DNA of 64,000 nucleotides from the NCBI RefSeq assembly GCF_034933565.1, contig NZ_JAYFNG010000009.1:1-64000 (forward strand), read 5' to 3'. This DNA comes from Raineyella sp034933565 (lineage in GTDB: Bacteria > Actinomycetota > Actinomycetes > Propionibacteriales > Propionibacteriaceae). The position numbers and the translations under genes are program-made. The notes under the pieces were generated by a model. The model worked only from the letters and a program-made list of their open reading frames with translations. It ran no database searches and had not been told where the DNA came from. This document shows positions 1 to 8,969 of this stretch, one piece after another; within the stretch, counting starts at the first letter, position 1, and the number at the start of each line of letters is the position of its first letter.

Positions 1-127
1 CCGCTGTGACCCCTGATGTGCGTGGTGGGAACCTCGACGGTGAAACCGGTCGGGGTACCCCCCTCGCTCTCGTTGTCGGACCTTCGGCCTGGCCAGCGCA
101 TTGGCCTACAGCTCTTCGTCAGCGGCA

Positions 128-155
128 CTGCCGTCCGGTCAGGACCGGACGGCAG
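128..155. terminator. Hairpin terminator downstream of map
   Basis: A perfect 13-bp inverted repeat (CTGCCGTCCGGTC at 128-140 and its complement at 143-155) lies 10 bp beyond the stop codon of the minus-strand methionine aminopeptidase gene. It is GC-rich and has no clear U-tract, as is common in high-GC actinomycetes. It could also stop transcription entering from the left. Positions 1-127 show no convincing gene. Confidence 0.55.
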
Positions 156-164
156 ACGACGGGC

Positions 165-941
165 TCAGTTCCGGCTGGGCAGGGTGAGGATCTCTGCGCC
201 GTGGTCGGTGATCGCAATGGTGTGCTCACTGTGCGCGGTGCGGCTCCCGGTCGCACTGCGCAGCGTCCATCCGTCCGGATCGGTGACGAGGCGGTCAGTG
301 TCGGCCATCACCCACGGTTCGAGCGCCAGCAGCAGACCGGGCCGCAGCCGGTACCCGCGGCCAGGCCTGCCCGCGTTGGCAACATGCGGGTCCTGGTGCA
401 TGGTCGACCCGATGCCGTGGCCACCGAACTCGGTGTTGATGGGATACCCCGCGCCGGTGAGCACCTCCTCGATCGCGTGGGACAGATCACCGACGCGGAC
501 CCCGGGCGCCGCGGTGGCGCAGGCGACGGCCAGCGCCTGCTCGGTCGCGGCGATCATCGCCGGATCCGCAGAGCTCCGGGGGTGCCCGACGATGAAGCTG
601 ATCGCGGCGTCTGCGGCGATGCCGTCCTTGACAATCGCCAGGTCGAGGGTGAGGAGGTCGCCGTCGGCGAGACTGTAGTCGTACGGCTTCCCGTGCAGGA
701 CCGCATCGTTGACGGCGGTGCAGATGTAGTGCCCGAACGGGCCCCGGCCGAACGAGGGCGCGTAGTCGACATAGCAGGACGTCGCACCCGCCTCATGGAT
801 CATCGCCTCCGTCCACCGGTCGATCTCGAGAAGGTTCGTGCCGACCCGACACCGCGCCTTCAGCGTGTGCAGGATGTCGCCGACGATCCGGCCGGTCACC
901 CGCGCACCGGACAGTCCGGACGCGTTCAGGATCTCGATCAT
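165..941 (-). CDS. map: Methionine aminopeptidase, type I
   Basis: Removes the initiator methionine from nascent proteins in the cytoplasm using a dinuclear metal centre. All five ligands of the pita-bread fold are present with the spacing of the E. coli enzyme: D100, D111, H175 (in GGHGIG), E208 (in ALEPW) and E239 (in AHSEH). At 258 residues it has the usual type I length and lacks an N-terminal SH3-binding extension. A clear AAAAGGAG (949-956) precedes the ATG. It diverges from an XRE-family gene across a 68-bp region that carries repeated CCGGGATTA elements. Many actinomycetes carry two map paralogues. The usual secY-adk-map context is absent, so this may be the accessory copy; that is an inference. 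Confidence 0.93.
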   Translation of the reverse strand: MIEILNASGLSGARVTGRIVGDILHTLKARCRVGTNLLEIDRWTEAMIHEAGATSCYVDYAPSFGRGPFGHYICTAVNDAVLHGKPYDYSLADGDLLTLDLAIVKDGIAADAAISFIVGHPRSSADPAMIAATEQALAVACATAAPGVRVGDLSHAIEEVLTGAGYPINTEFGGHGIGSTMHQDPHVANAGRPGRGYRLRPGLLLALEPWVMADTDRLVTDPDGWTLRSATGSRTAHSEHTIAITDHGAEILTLPSRN

Positions 942-972
942 GGGACAACTCCTTTTGCGAACACCAATAACT

Positions 973-998
973 ATCCCGGGATTACTGTACCGGGATTA
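973..998. promoter_or_regulatory. Repeated CCGGGATTA operator in the map/XRE divergent region
   Basis: CCGGGATTA occurs twice as a direct repeat (976-984 and 990-998), 14 bp apart. The first copy is part of a perfect 10-bp palindrome ATCCCGGGAT (973-982). The repeats sit between two divergent genes, one of which encodes an XRE repressor-like protein, and the second copy touches the putative -10 box of that gene. Autoregulation by the XRE protein is the simplest reading but is inferred. Confidence 0.5.
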
Positions 999-1009
999 GA
1001 ATCGGGTGC
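997..1009 (+). promoter_or_regulatory. -10 element of a probably leaderless XRE gene
   Basis: TAGAAT (997-1002) matches the TATAAT consensus at 5 of 6 positions and lies seven bases before the ATG at 1010. There is no Shine-Dalgarno sequence and no room for one. The transcript probably begins at or next to the start codon, as is frequent in actinobacteria. Confidence 0.45.
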
Positions 1010-1315
1010 ATGGTCAGGTTGCCGCTCACCCCTGAAGAGGTCCAGCGTGGACGACGCCTGGGAGCGCTGCTGCGTCGCGCCCGGGGAGACCGTTCCATGC
1101 TCGATGTCGCCCTGGCCGCCGGCGTCTCCCCCGAGACCCTTCGCAAGATCGAGTCGGGCCGGGTCGCCACTCCGGCATTCCCCACCATCGCAGCGATCGC
1201 CACAGTGCTCGGGCTCTCCCTCGACGACATCTGGTCCGAGATCGACCGGCCCCGCGCCACTCGACAGCCGACCGCCGGCGAGCCCCTGGTCACCGCCGGA
1301 CAAGCCGTCGGATAG
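1010..1315 (+). CDS. XRE-family helix-turn-helix regulator
   Basis: A 101-residue cytoplasmic DNA-binding protein. Residues about 13-70 form a Cro/C1-type helix-turn-helix: an RRLGALLRRAR first helix, the turn and recognition helices around LDVALAAGVSPETLRKIESGR, then AIATVLGLSLDDIW. There is no ligand-binding domain, only a short proline-rich tail. It is divergent from map and preceded by repeated CCGGGATTA motifs that probably form its operator. Targets other than its own promoter and map cannot be named. The start at 1010 fits a leaderless message. Confidence 0.85.
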   Translation: MVRLPLTPEEVQRGRRLGALLRRARGDRSMLDVALAAGVSPETLRKIESGRVATPAFPTIAAIATVLGLSLDDIWSEIDRPRATRQPTAGEPLVTAGQAVG

Positions 1316-1332
1316 GCCGACAGGTACGGGCG

Positions 1333-2556
1333 TCAGGAGCCGGCACCGCGGAGGCGTTGCTCAGCGAGTCGGGGCACCGAGATGCGCCGCGCACCGTCCA
1401 AGGCGTGGACGACGGCCCCGCGGACGACGATGTCCTCGCCCAGCCGCGAGGCGATGAGTTCGGGCGCGGGGAGGTGCAGGATCGAGGGGCCGAGCCTGCG
1501 CCGGGCCGCCGCCAGCACCGGCTCGATGCTCTCGGCGATGCCGCCGCACACGATGATGCGCTCCGGGTCGAACATGTTACCGAGCACGCCGATGACGCGC
1601 GCCAGACCGGCACCCGTCCGCTCCACCACGGCAAGGGCGCCCGGATCCCCCTCCTCGGCAAGGGCGAGCACCCGCGCGGCAGTGAGATCCTCGGCGGGCA
1701 GCGCCGCCAGCGGTCCACGTACGCTACCCGTGGCGACCAGGTCGCGGGCATGTGTCTCCAGTGCCGTGGCGAGGCCGCGTGAGGCGTACGCCTCGCTCGC
1801 GTCATCGAACAGGAATGTCTCACCGACCCCGCCGTGCTTGCCGTACAGGAAGTGGCCGTCGACGACGACCCCCGCCCCCAGGCGAGCGCCGGCCAGCAGG
1901 GCGATGTAGTCCCGCAGGCCGACCGCGTCACCGATCATACCCTCCGCCGACGCCGCGAGCAGGGCATCGTTCCTGACCTCGACCAGCGGCGCCCGGTCGG
2001 CGAGCAGCTCGATCAGCCCGGGGTTGGTGCGTTCCCAGAAGCCGAGCGGGTGCGGCGGCGACTGACCGGCACGATCGACCGGAGCGGCGACCCCCACACA
2101 CAGCGCGAGCAGCGCTGCCCGGGTGGCTCCGCTGCTGTCGTACGTGTCCGCGAGCTGATCACGGATGGTGCGGCGTCGGCCGGCCGGGGACTGGGCCGGC
2201 CGGAGACCGGTACGCGTGTGCGCGAGGGTGGTGCCCGCCAGGTCGGCGACGGTGATGCTGAGGTGCTCGTCGCCGGCGTCCATCCCCACCACGGTGCCGA
2301 ACGCCGGCGCGAGGGCGAACCGTCGGGCGGGGCGCCCGGCACGGTACTCACCGGCGGCCCGGGCGTCCGGGAGCTCCTCCAGCACGCCGATCTCCACCAG
2401 TGTGTCGATCGCACCGATCGTGGTGGAGCGGGTCAGCGCGGTGGCCTGCATGGCATCGCTGGCCGTGAACGGGCCGCGCGCCCACGCGAAGTCCAGCACC
2501 TGACCGAGGCTGCGCCGCCCGGTGCCGAGATCGACGGTGGGACGCGATGGTGACAT
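1333..2556 (-). CDS. ROK-family transcriptional repressor
   Basis: An NagC/XylR-type ROK protein of 407 residues. A short winged helix-turn-helix (about 10-75, with TRSTTIGAIDTLVEIGVLEE) precedes a sugar-kinase-like ROK domain (VVGMDAGDEHLSI, then ALCVGVAAPV, then IIVCGGIAESIEP near the C-terminus). The ROK cysteine cluster for zinc is not evident. A start at 2556 is preferred over the in-frame one at 2592 because AAGGAAGTCAAGG lies upstream and the DNA-binding domain begins at once. It diverges from an alpha-glucosidase gene across a region with a near-palindromic element, so it probably represses that gene and itself until a sugar is bound. The effector is unknown. Confidence 0.85.
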   Translation of the reverse strand: MSPSRPTVDLGTGRRSLGQVLDFAWARGPFTASDAMQATALTRSTTIGAIDTLVEIGVLEELPDARAAGEYRAGRPARRFALAPAFGTVVGMDAGDEHLSITVADLAGTTLAHTRTGLRPAQSPAGRRRTIRDQLADTYDSSGATRAALLALCVGVAAPVDRAGQSPPHPLGFWERTNPGLIELLADRAPLVEVRNDALLAASAEGMIGDAVGLRDYIALLAGARLGAGVVVDGHFLYGKHGGVGETFLFDDASEAYASRGLATALETHARDLVATGSVRGPLAALPAEDLTAARVLALAEEGDPGALAVVERTGAGLARVIGVLGNMFDPERIIVCGGIAESIEPVLAAARRRLGPSILHLPAPELIASRLGEDIVVRGAVVHALDGARRISVPRLAEQRLRGAGS

Positions 2557-2610
2557 GTCGGAGCCTTGACTTCCTTGCAGCAGTCCTGCCACAGTAGCGG
2601 CGAACAGATT

Positions 2611-2627
2611 AATTTACCCAGTAGATT
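2611..2627. promoter_or_regulatory. Putative ROK operator
   Basis: AATTTAC (2611-2617), CCA, GTAGATT (2621-2627) is an inverted repeat with one mismatch. It sits in the only AT-rich stretch between the divergent ROK repressor and alpha-glucosidase genes. Its position suits a repressor controlling both promoters. Binding by the ROK protein is inferred. Confidence 0.5.
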
Positions 2628-2712
2628 TATTTGATGGCAAAAGGGTACCCGGTGTCGCCACGACAAGGACAACGGTCACCCCGTCCACATCCCTCTCCCG
2701 GAGGACCCAGCC

Positions 2713-4446
2713 ATGTCGGCCCCGAACACCGGATCCACCGCCACCATCCCGGCAGGCACCGCGACTGTCCCGTACCCGGACACCCCGGACGCCGACTGGT
2801 GGCGCCAAGCGGCCGTCTACCAGATCTATCCCCGCAGCTTCGCCGACGCCAACGGCGACGGCATCGGTGACCTCAGAGGCGTCATCTCCAGGATCGACTA
2901 CCTCAAGGAGCTGGGGATCGACGCCGTCTGGCTGAGCCCCTTCTACCCCTCCGCCCTGGCCGACGGCGGCTACGACGTCGCCGACTACCGCGACATCGAC
3001 CCGCGGATCGGCACTCTGGAGGAGTTCGACGAGATGGTCGCGGCCCTGCACGGCGCCGGCCTGAAGATCGTGGTGGACATCGTCCCGAATCACACCTCCG
3101 ACCTCCATGCGTGGTTCCGGGAAGCCCTCGCCTCCCCCAGAGGATCCTCGGCGCGGGGGCGCTACATCTTCCGCGACGGCAAGGGCGAGCACGGCGAGCT
3201 CCCGCCCAACGGGTGGGCCTCGATCTTCGGCGGCCCGGCCTGGGAGCGGGTCACCGAACCCGACGGGACACCCGGCCAGTGGTACCTGCACCTTTTCGCC
3301 AAGGAACAGCCCGATCTCAACTGGGACCGCCGCGACGTCCGCGACGACTTCCTGGCGACCCTGCGCTTCTGGTCGGACCGCGGCGCGGACGGATTCCGGA
3401 TCGACGTGGCCCATGGGCTGACCAAGAACATGGATCCCGCCTTCGATGCGCTCCGGACGGTCATCGACGGCCTCGACACCTTCGAGGACGGCCAGCACCC
3501 GATCTGGGACCGCGACGAGGTCCACGAGGTCTACGCCGAATGGCGCACCGTCTTCAACGAGTACGCCCCGCCCCGTACGGCCGTCGCCGAAGCCTGGGTC
3601 GAGGCCCACCGCCTGGCCAGGTACGCCAGCCCCGACGGGCTGGGCCAGGCGTTCAACTTCGACCTGCTCGAGGCTGATTTCGACGCAGCGCAGTTCCGCC
3701 GGATCATCGCGGACAACCTGGCACTCGCCACCCGGGCGGGCTCCTCCACGACCTGGGTCTTCTCCAACCACGACGTCACCCGCCACGCCACCCGCTACGG
3801 CCTGCCCCCTGCCGCGTCGGCCCGCCCCGGCGACATGCTGGTCGGCGGCCCGGACAAGGCATGGCTCCTGCGCGGCGGCGACCCCGCCGAGGTCGACATC
3901 GCCCGCGGTCTGCGCCGGGCCCGGGCCGCGACCCTGCTGATGCTGGCCCTCCCCGGCTCGGCCTACCTCTACCAGGGTGAGGAACTCGGTCTCCCCGAAG
4001 TCGGCCAGATCCCCGCGGCGGACCGCCAGGACCCCACCTTCTTCCGCACCCACGGCGCCGAGATCGGCCGCGACGGCTGCCGCGTCCCGCTGCCGTGGGA
4101 GCCGACGGGCACCTCACTGGGCTTCGGCCCGTACGGATCCCACCTGCCCCAGCCGACCTGGTTCGCCGACTATGCCGCCGGCCCCCAGGCCGCCGACCCG
4201 ACCTCGACCCTCAGCTTCTACCGACGCGCCCTCGCACTGCGCCACGAGCTCCAGGGTGCCGAACACCTCCACTGGCAGGACGCCGCTGCTGACGTGCTCC
4301 ACTTCACCCGCCCCGGCGGCTGGCACGTCGTGACCAACTTCGGCACCACCCCGGTGGATCTCCCCGAGGGCGAGGTCCTGCTGGCCAGCGCCCCGCTGGC
4401 GGGCGGATGCCTCCCCGGTGAGACCACCGCCTGGATCCGCGTCTGA
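2713..4446 (+). CDS. aglA: GH13 alpha-glucosidase (oligo-1,6-glucosidase type)
   Basis: A 577-residue glycoside hydrolase family 13 enzyme that releases glucose from the non-reducing end of short alpha-glucosides. The start of the (beta/alpha)8 barrel, YQIYPRSFADANGDGIGDL, is typical. The catalytic residues are visible: nucleophile D231 in GFRIDVAH, acid/base E293 in VAEAWV, and D354 in FSNHDVTRH. DIVPNHTSD is conserved region I. There is no signal peptide, so the enzyme is cytoplasmic. GGAGG lies 8 nt before the ATG. It diverges from a ROK repressor, consistent with sugar induction. Preference for alpha-1,4, alpha-1,6 or sucrose-like bonds cannot be fixed from sequence. Confidence 0.92.
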   Translation: MSAPNTGSTATIPAGTATVPYPDTPDADWWRQAAVYQIYPRSFADANGDGIGDLRGVISRIDYLKELGIDAVWLSPFYPSALADGGYDVADYRDIDPRIGTLEEFDEMVAALHGAGLKIVVDIVPNHTSDLHAWFREALASPRGSSARGRYIFRDGKGEHGELPPNGWASIFGGPAWERVTEPDGTPGQWYLHLFAKEQPDLNWDRRDVRDDFLATLRFWSDRGADGFRIDVAHGLTKNMDPAFDALRTVIDGLDTFEDGQHPIWDRDEVHEVYAEWRTVFNEYAPPRTAVAEAWVEAHRLARYASPDGLGQAFNFDLLEADFDAAQFRRIIADNLALATRAGSSTTWVFSNHDVTRHATRYGLPPAASARPGDMLVGGPDKAWLLRGGDPAEVDIARGLRRARAATLLMLALPGSAYLYQGEELGLPEVGQIPAADRQDPTFFRTHGAEIGRDGCRVPLPWEPTGTSLGFGPYGSHLPQPTWFADYAAGPQAADPTSTLSFYRRALALRHELQGAEHLHWQDAAADVLHFTRPGGWHVVTNFGTTPVDLPEGEVLLASAPLAGGCLPGETTAWIRV

Positions 4447-4529
4447 CCCCGGACCGCCGCATCCGGCCACCTGACGGCGGCCCGACGGGTACCGTGGAAG
4501 GATCCAGTTGCCCCACCGCGGAGGCCGTC

Positions 4530-6482
4530 ATGACCACCCAGCAGCAGGTCCGCCCGGCCGGCACCGGCACGGGTCCGAGTGAGCACGAGGCACGGAAGGT
4601 CGCCGAGGCCGCCCGGGAACAGGAATGGACCCGCCCCAGCTTCGGACGCGAGCTCTTCCTCGGCCGGCTGCGGCTGGATCTGATCGAGCCGTGGCCGACG
4701 CCCCCGGCGGCGGACCGGATCACCGGTGAGGCATTCCTCGCCCGACTCGCCGACCACCTGACCGCGGTCGACGGGGCGGCGATCGAGCGCGACGACCGGA
4801 TCCCCGACGAGGTGTTCACCGATCTGGCCGGGATCGGCGCGTTCGGGATGAACATCCCCACCGCGTACGGCGGGCTGGGGCTGACCCACCTCTACTACGT
4901 CCGGGCACTCGCCCTGGTCGGCTCGGTGAGCCCGTCGCTGGCGGCCCTGCTCAGCGCCCACCAGTCGATCGGCGTCCCGCAGCCGGTGGCGATGTTCGGG
5001 TCGGAGGAGCAGAAGCGTACGTACCTCCCCCGCGTCGCCGCCGGCGAGGTGTCGGCCTTCATGCTGACCGAGCCCGATGTCGGCTCCGACCCGGCCCGCC
5101 TGGCCACCTCCGCCACCCCGACCGAGGACGGCAGCGGCTATCTGCTCAACGGGGTCAAACTGTGGGCCACCAACGGCCCGGTGGCCTCACTGCTCGTGGT
5201 GATGGCCCGGGTCCCCGCCACGCCGGGGCACCACGGCGGCATCACCGCGTTCGTCGTGGAGGCCGACTCCCCCGGCATCACCGTCGAGAACCGCAACAGT
5301 TTCGTCGGCCTGCGCGGTCTGGAGAACTCGGTCACCCGCTTCCACGACGTGTTCGTCCCGGCCGCCAACGTGATCGGCGCCGAGGGCCGCGGGCTGAAGA
5401 TCGCCCTGACCACGCTCAACACCGGCCGGCTCTCGCTGCCGGCACTGTGCGTCGGCAACACCAAGTGGGCGGTGTCCACCGCCCGCGGGTGGGGTGCGAA
5501 CCGGGTCCAGTGGGGCCGTCCGATCGGCGCGCACGAGGCCATCGCCACCCGGATCGGGTTCATGGCCGGCACCGCGTACGGCCTGGAATCGATGCTCGAC
5601 CTGTGCGCGATGCTCGCCGACGAGGAGTCGAACGACATCCGGATCGAGGCCGCGCTGCTCAAGCTCTACGGATCGGAGATGGCCTGGAAGGTCACCGACG
5701 ACGTCGTCCAGATGCGCGGCGGCCGCGGCTACGAGACCGCCGAGTCGCAGGCGGCCCGGGGCGAGCGGGTGGTCCGGGCCGAGCAGATGCTGCGCGACAT
5801 CCGGATCAACCGGATCTTCGAGGGGTCGACCGAGATCATGCACCTGCTGATCGCCCGGGAGGCGGTGGACGCCCACCTCGCCGTCGCCGGCGCGATCATC
5901 GACCCCGAAGCGAGCCGGGAGGAGAAGCTGCGGGCCGTGGGCCGGGCGACCGGCTTCTACGCCGGCTGGCTGCCGACCCTGGTCGCCGGACGGGGGATGC
6001 TCGCCACGTCCTTCGCGCGCTACGGCGAGCTCGCCGGCCACATGCGCTACGTCGAGCGGGCCACCCGGCGGCTGGCCCGCTCGGTGTTCTACGGGATGGC
6101 CCGCTGGCAGGGTCGCCTGGAGCACCGGCAGGCGCTGCTGGGCCGGATCGTCGACATCGGCGCCGAGTTGTTCGCGATGAGCGCCTCGTGCGTGCGCGCG
6201 ACCGCCGAGCGCGACGTACGTCCCGAAGGAGTGGAACTGGCCGACGTGTTCTGCCGGCAGGCCCGGGTGCGCGTCGACGCCCTGTTCACCGCCCTGTGGT
6301 CCAACTCGGACGCCAGCGACCGCGCCGCCGCGAAGAAGGTGCTGGCCGGGGACTACCGGTTCCTCGAGGAGGGCGTCCTGCCCGATGAGGACGACCGGCC
6401 CTGGGTCGCCGGCTGGGAGCCCGGGCCGTCGACGAAACCCGACCGGAGGCGGCGGATCCCTCGCCCGGGTGCCGCGCGATGA
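4530..6482 (+). CDS. Acyl-CoA dehydrogenase family protein
   Basis: A flavoenzyme of 650 residues likely to catalyse alpha,beta-dehydrogenation of an acyl-CoA. The core matches the family: FMLTEPDVGSDPARL around the FAD/substrate site, a RGGRGYE segment in the C-terminal helical domain, and NRIFEGSTEIMHLLIAR, which carries the usual FAD-contact motif. It is longer than the classical 380-residue enzymes because of an extra C-terminal helical region of about 200 residues (roughly 450-650), as in very-long-chain-type members. The start at 4530 is chosen because GGAGG is 5 nt upstream. An in-frame ATG at 4494 lacks one. Physiological substrate unknown. Confidence 0.88.
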   Translation: MTTQQQVRPAGTGTGPSEHEARKVAEAAREQEWTRPSFGRELFLGRLRLDLIEPWPTPPAADRITGEAFLARLADHLTAVDGAAIERDDRIPDEVFTDLAGIGAFGMNIPTAYGGLGLTHLYYVRALALVGSVSPSLAALLSAHQSIGVPQPVAMFGSEEQKRTYLPRVAAGEVSAFMLTEPDVGSDPARLATSATPTEDGSGYLLNGVKLWATNGPVASLLVVMARVPATPGHHGGITAFVVEADSPGITVENRNSFVGLRGLENSVTRFHDVFVPAANVIGAEGRGLKIALTTLNTGRLSLPALCVGNTKWAVSTARGWGANRVQWGRPIGAHEAIATRIGFMAGTAYGLESMLDLCAMLADEESNDIRIEAALLKLYGSEMAWKVTDDVVQMRGGRGYETAESQAARGERVVRAEQMLRDIRINRIFEGSTEIMHLLIAREAVDAHLAVAGAIIDPEASREEKLRAVGRATGFYAGWLPTLVAGRGMLATSFARYGELAGHMRYVERATRRLARSVFYGMARWQGRLEHRQALLGRIVDIGAELFAMSASCVRATAERDVRPEGVELADVFCRQARVRVDALFTALWSNSDASDRAAAKKVLAGDYRFLEEGVLPDEDDRPWVAGWEPGPSTKPDRRRRIPRPGAAR

Positions 6483-6612
6483 GCCCGGTCGCCGGGTGAG
6501 ACCCGCCGCGTACGTTCGGCCGCCGGACGAGTCCGGTCGCCGGGCGTGATCGCCATGTACGTTCCGCCGCCGGATGAGTCGGGCTGGCGGGGCCGGGCTG
6601 GCCCGGTGAGTC
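6481..6612. repeat. Degenerate ~47-bp tandem repeat
   Basis: Two adjacent units of 48 and 47 bp (6481-6528 and 6529-6575) share a GAGYCCGGTCGCCGGG start and a TACGTTC core. A decayed third copy runs from 6576. The array fills the whole gap between the acyl-CoA dehydrogenase stop and the convergent kinase gene. No ORF or clear terminator is visible in it. Confidence 0.6.
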
Positions 6613-6616
6613 GGGC

Positions 6617-7528
6617 TCAGTCGAACTGGAACGTCGGATAGGACCGGACCGCCCCGCGGCGCGCGACCGTACGGGTCACCTGCCGGACGGCGGCAGCGGT
6701 CGCCTCCTGCACCCCCATCCCGACCGCGAGCCCGGCGGCCAGGACACCGACGAACGCGTCCCCGGCACCGGCCCGGTCCACCACGTCGGCGCGCTCGGCC
6801 AGCATCACCTCGACCGGCCGGCGCGAGGGGGCCACCACGGCGCCCTCGGCCCCCATGCTCACCACCACCGACCGGCCGCGCGATGCCAGCTGCACCGCCA
6901 TCGCCTCGATGTCACCGACGTCGCGCGAGACCGGCCGCCCGCACAGCGCCGCAGCCTCGGCCTCGTTCACCACCAGCACCCCCACCGCGGCGTAGAGGTC
7001 GGGATCGATGCCGATCGCCGGGGCCGCGTTGTACACCAGCCGGCCCGGCCAGTCGGCCGCCTGCCGGATCGTCTCCTCCACGACCGCACGCCCGACCTGG
7101 CTCTGCAGCAGCACCACCGCCGAGGTCGCCAACCGGTCGGCGACGTCGTGGACCGCGGACACGTCGGTGAGGTCGTTGGCGCCCGGGACGATGACCGTAC
7201 GATGCCCGCCGGGTGAGTCCAGCCGATAGCTGTGGCCGGTACGCGCGCCCGGGTGCACCGAGATCAGCTCGGTGGCCACGCCGAACCCGGCGAGCTCCTC
7301 GAGCAGCTGGTGGCCCTCCGTGTCGTCGCCGAGGGAGGCGACCAGCCGCACCTCGACCCCGCTGCGGGCCACCGCGACGGCCTGATTGGCCCCGCGACCG
7401 CCGAGACCGGGCAGCACCGGCGGCGCGACGACGGCTTCCTCCGGCGCCGGAAGATGGTCGACGGCGAGCACGGTCTCCACCGACACGGCTCCCACGACAT
7501 CGACGCGGGTTGCGCTCTCGATGGTCAC
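6617..7528 (-). CDS. rbsK: PfkB-family carbohydrate kinase (ribokinase-like)
   Basis: A 303-residue cytoplasmic sugar or nucleoside kinase using ATP. The N-terminal VVGAVSVETVLAVDHLP followed by GGRGANQAVAVAR is the PfkB signature 1 region with the GG hinge. RAGAGDAFVG near the C-terminus supplies the anion hole and catalytic base D257. The GTG start at 7528 is chosen because a G-rich Shine-Dalgarno lies 8 nt upstream; longer in-frame readings run into unrelated sequence. Ribose is the likeliest substrate from overall resemblance, but deoxyribose or another pentose cannot be excluded. No transporter gene is linked. Confidence 0.8.
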   Translation of the reverse strand: MTIESATRVDVVGAVSVETVLAVDHLPAPEEAVVAPPVLPGLGGRGANQAVAVARSGVEVRLVASLGDDTEGHQLLEELAGFGVATELISVHPGARTGHSYRLDSPGGHRTVIVPGANDLTDVSAVHDVADRLATSAVVLLQSQVGRAVVEETIRQAADWPGRLVYNAAPAIGIDPDLYAAVGVLVVNEAEAAALCGRPVSRDVGDIEAMAVQLASRGRSVVVSMGAEGAVVAPSRRPVEVMLAERADVVDRAGAGDAFVGVLAAGLAVGMGVQEATAAAVRQVTRTVARRGAVRSYPTFQFD

Positions 7529-7655
7529 GGCGGGGCCCCCTTCGGTCACGGTGAAGCGGAGTCTATTCCTGCCCCGGGGCGCGACGACCCCCGGTTCCGG
7601 CAACAAGAAAGGCCGCTGGCCCGCCCCACCCCGGGCGTGGTGGACAATGGGCCCC

Positions 7656-8969
7656 ATGGCATCGACTCTCGAGCGTCCGGGGGCTCCGTCCAGGCTGAGT
7701 CCCGCGTCCCGGCTACGACTGGCGACGGCGGTGGGCGCAGGCCAGCTGGCGGCCATGCTGTCCCGGCTGGCCGGGAGGGGCTCCGGCGCGTCGATCCGCG
7801 GCCAGGTGATGACCAGGATCGACCCGGATGCCTTCGCCAAGCTGCTCAGCGGCCGGCGGATCGCGGCGGTGTCCGGCACCAACGGCAAGACCACCACCAC
7901 CCACCTCCTCACCGCGGCGATCCGGGCCGGTCTCGGCCCGCGGAACGCCGAGCGGGTCGTCACCAACGCCGACGGGGCCAACCTCCACTACGGCATCGCC
8001 TCGGCCCTCTCCCGGGCGCCCCGGGCCGACATCGCGGTCCTGGAGACCGACGAGCGCGTCGTCGCCGACCTGGTCCGGCTCGGCCGCCCGGAGGTCCTGG
8101 TGCTGCTGAACTTCTCCCGCGACCAGCTCGACCGCAACCACGAGATCAAGAAGCTCGCCCGCTCCTGGCGCGATGCCCTCGTCGAGGCCGGCGAGGGCGG
8201 GCCGGTGGTCGTCGCGAACGCCGAGGAGCCGCTGGTGGTGTGGGCGGCCCGGGGTGCGAAGCACGTGGTCTGGGTCGACACCGCCTCGACCTGGCAGGAG
8301 GACGCCACCATGTGTCCCGAGTGCGGGGCCATCCTGCTGCGCCGCAACCCGCACCCGGAGACCGGCGATCCAGGGGACTGGGACTGCCCGGCCTGCTCGA
8401 TGTCGGAGCCGACCGCCGTCATCCGGGTGGAGAACGGCCGGATCATCGACCGGCACGGCGTCGCCCACGACCCGCAGCTGCAGGTCCCCGGCGGGTTCAA
8501 CGTCGGCAACGCCGCCTGCGCGCTCGCGGCCGCCGAGCAGCTCGGGGTCGGCGTCGAGGATGCGCTGGCCGGCATGCGCACCGTGACCTCCCCGGCGGGC
8601 CGATTCGCCACCACCCACTTCGGCACCACCTCGGCCCGGCTGCTGCTGGCGAAGAACCCGGCCGGCTGGCACGAAGCCCTGCCACTGCTCCGCTCCGACA
8701 CCGTGGTGCTGGCCATCGACGCGGTCGCCGCCGACGGCCGTGACCTGTCCTGGATGTGGGACGTCGACTACGAGCAGCTCGCCGGCAAGCAGGTCATCGC
8801 CACCGGGCCACGGGCCCAGGACCTCGCCGTCCGCCTCGCGTACGCGGAAGTGGCCTGCACCGTGGTGCCCGACCTCGCGACCGCGCTCACCGACCTCGAC
8901 CGGCACGTCGACGTACTCTCGACCTACACCCCGTTCCAGAAGCTGCGCAAGCTCGGAGGCCTGGCATGA
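7656..8969 (+). CDS. murT: Lipid II isoglutaminyl synthase, ligase subunit MurT
   Basis: A Mur-ligase-like protein of 437 residues. With GatD it amidates the alpha-carboxyl of D-glutamate in lipid II to D-isoglutamine. The ATP-binding VSGTNGKTTTT loop (K78) and the central ligase domain are clear. A four-cysteine zinc ribbon (CPEC at about 220-223, CPAC at about 244-247) is characteristic of MurT and absent from MurC-F. The length equals the Staphylococcus aureus protein. The stop overlaps the gatD start by ATGA, so the two subunits are translationally coupled. An alternative ATG lies three codons upstream at 7647. Confidence 0.93.
   Translation: MASTLERPGAPSRLSPASRLRLATAVGAGQLAAMLSRLAGRGSGASIRGQVMTRIDPDAFAKLLSGRRIAAVSGTNGKTTTTHLLTAAIRAGLGPRNAERVVTNADGANLHYGIASALSRAPRADIAVLETDERVVADLVRLGRPEVLVLLNFSRDQLDRNHEIKKLARSWRDALVEAGEGGPVVVANAEEPLVVWAARGAKHVVWVDTASTWQEDATMCPECGAILLRRNPHPETGDPGDWDCPACSMSEPTAVIRVENGRIIDRHGVAHDPQLQVPGGFNVGNAACALAAAEQLGVGVEDALAGMRTVTSPAGRFATTHFGTTSARLLLAKNPAGWHEALPLLRSDTVVLAIDAVAADGRDLSWMWDVDYEQLAGKQVIATGPRAQDLAVRLAYAEVACTVVPDLATALTDLDRHVDVLSTYTPFQKLRKLGGLA

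Noticed and set aside
6..1457. Long plus-strand open frame opposite map and the XRE gene
   Set aside because: It is an artefact of high GC on the complement of map; arginine/proline-rich with no domain, and map has all catalytic residues.
2614..4053. 479-codon minus-strand frame opposite the alpha-glucosidase
   Set aside because: Val/Gly/Asp-rich mirror of a clear GH13 gene with intact catalytic residues.
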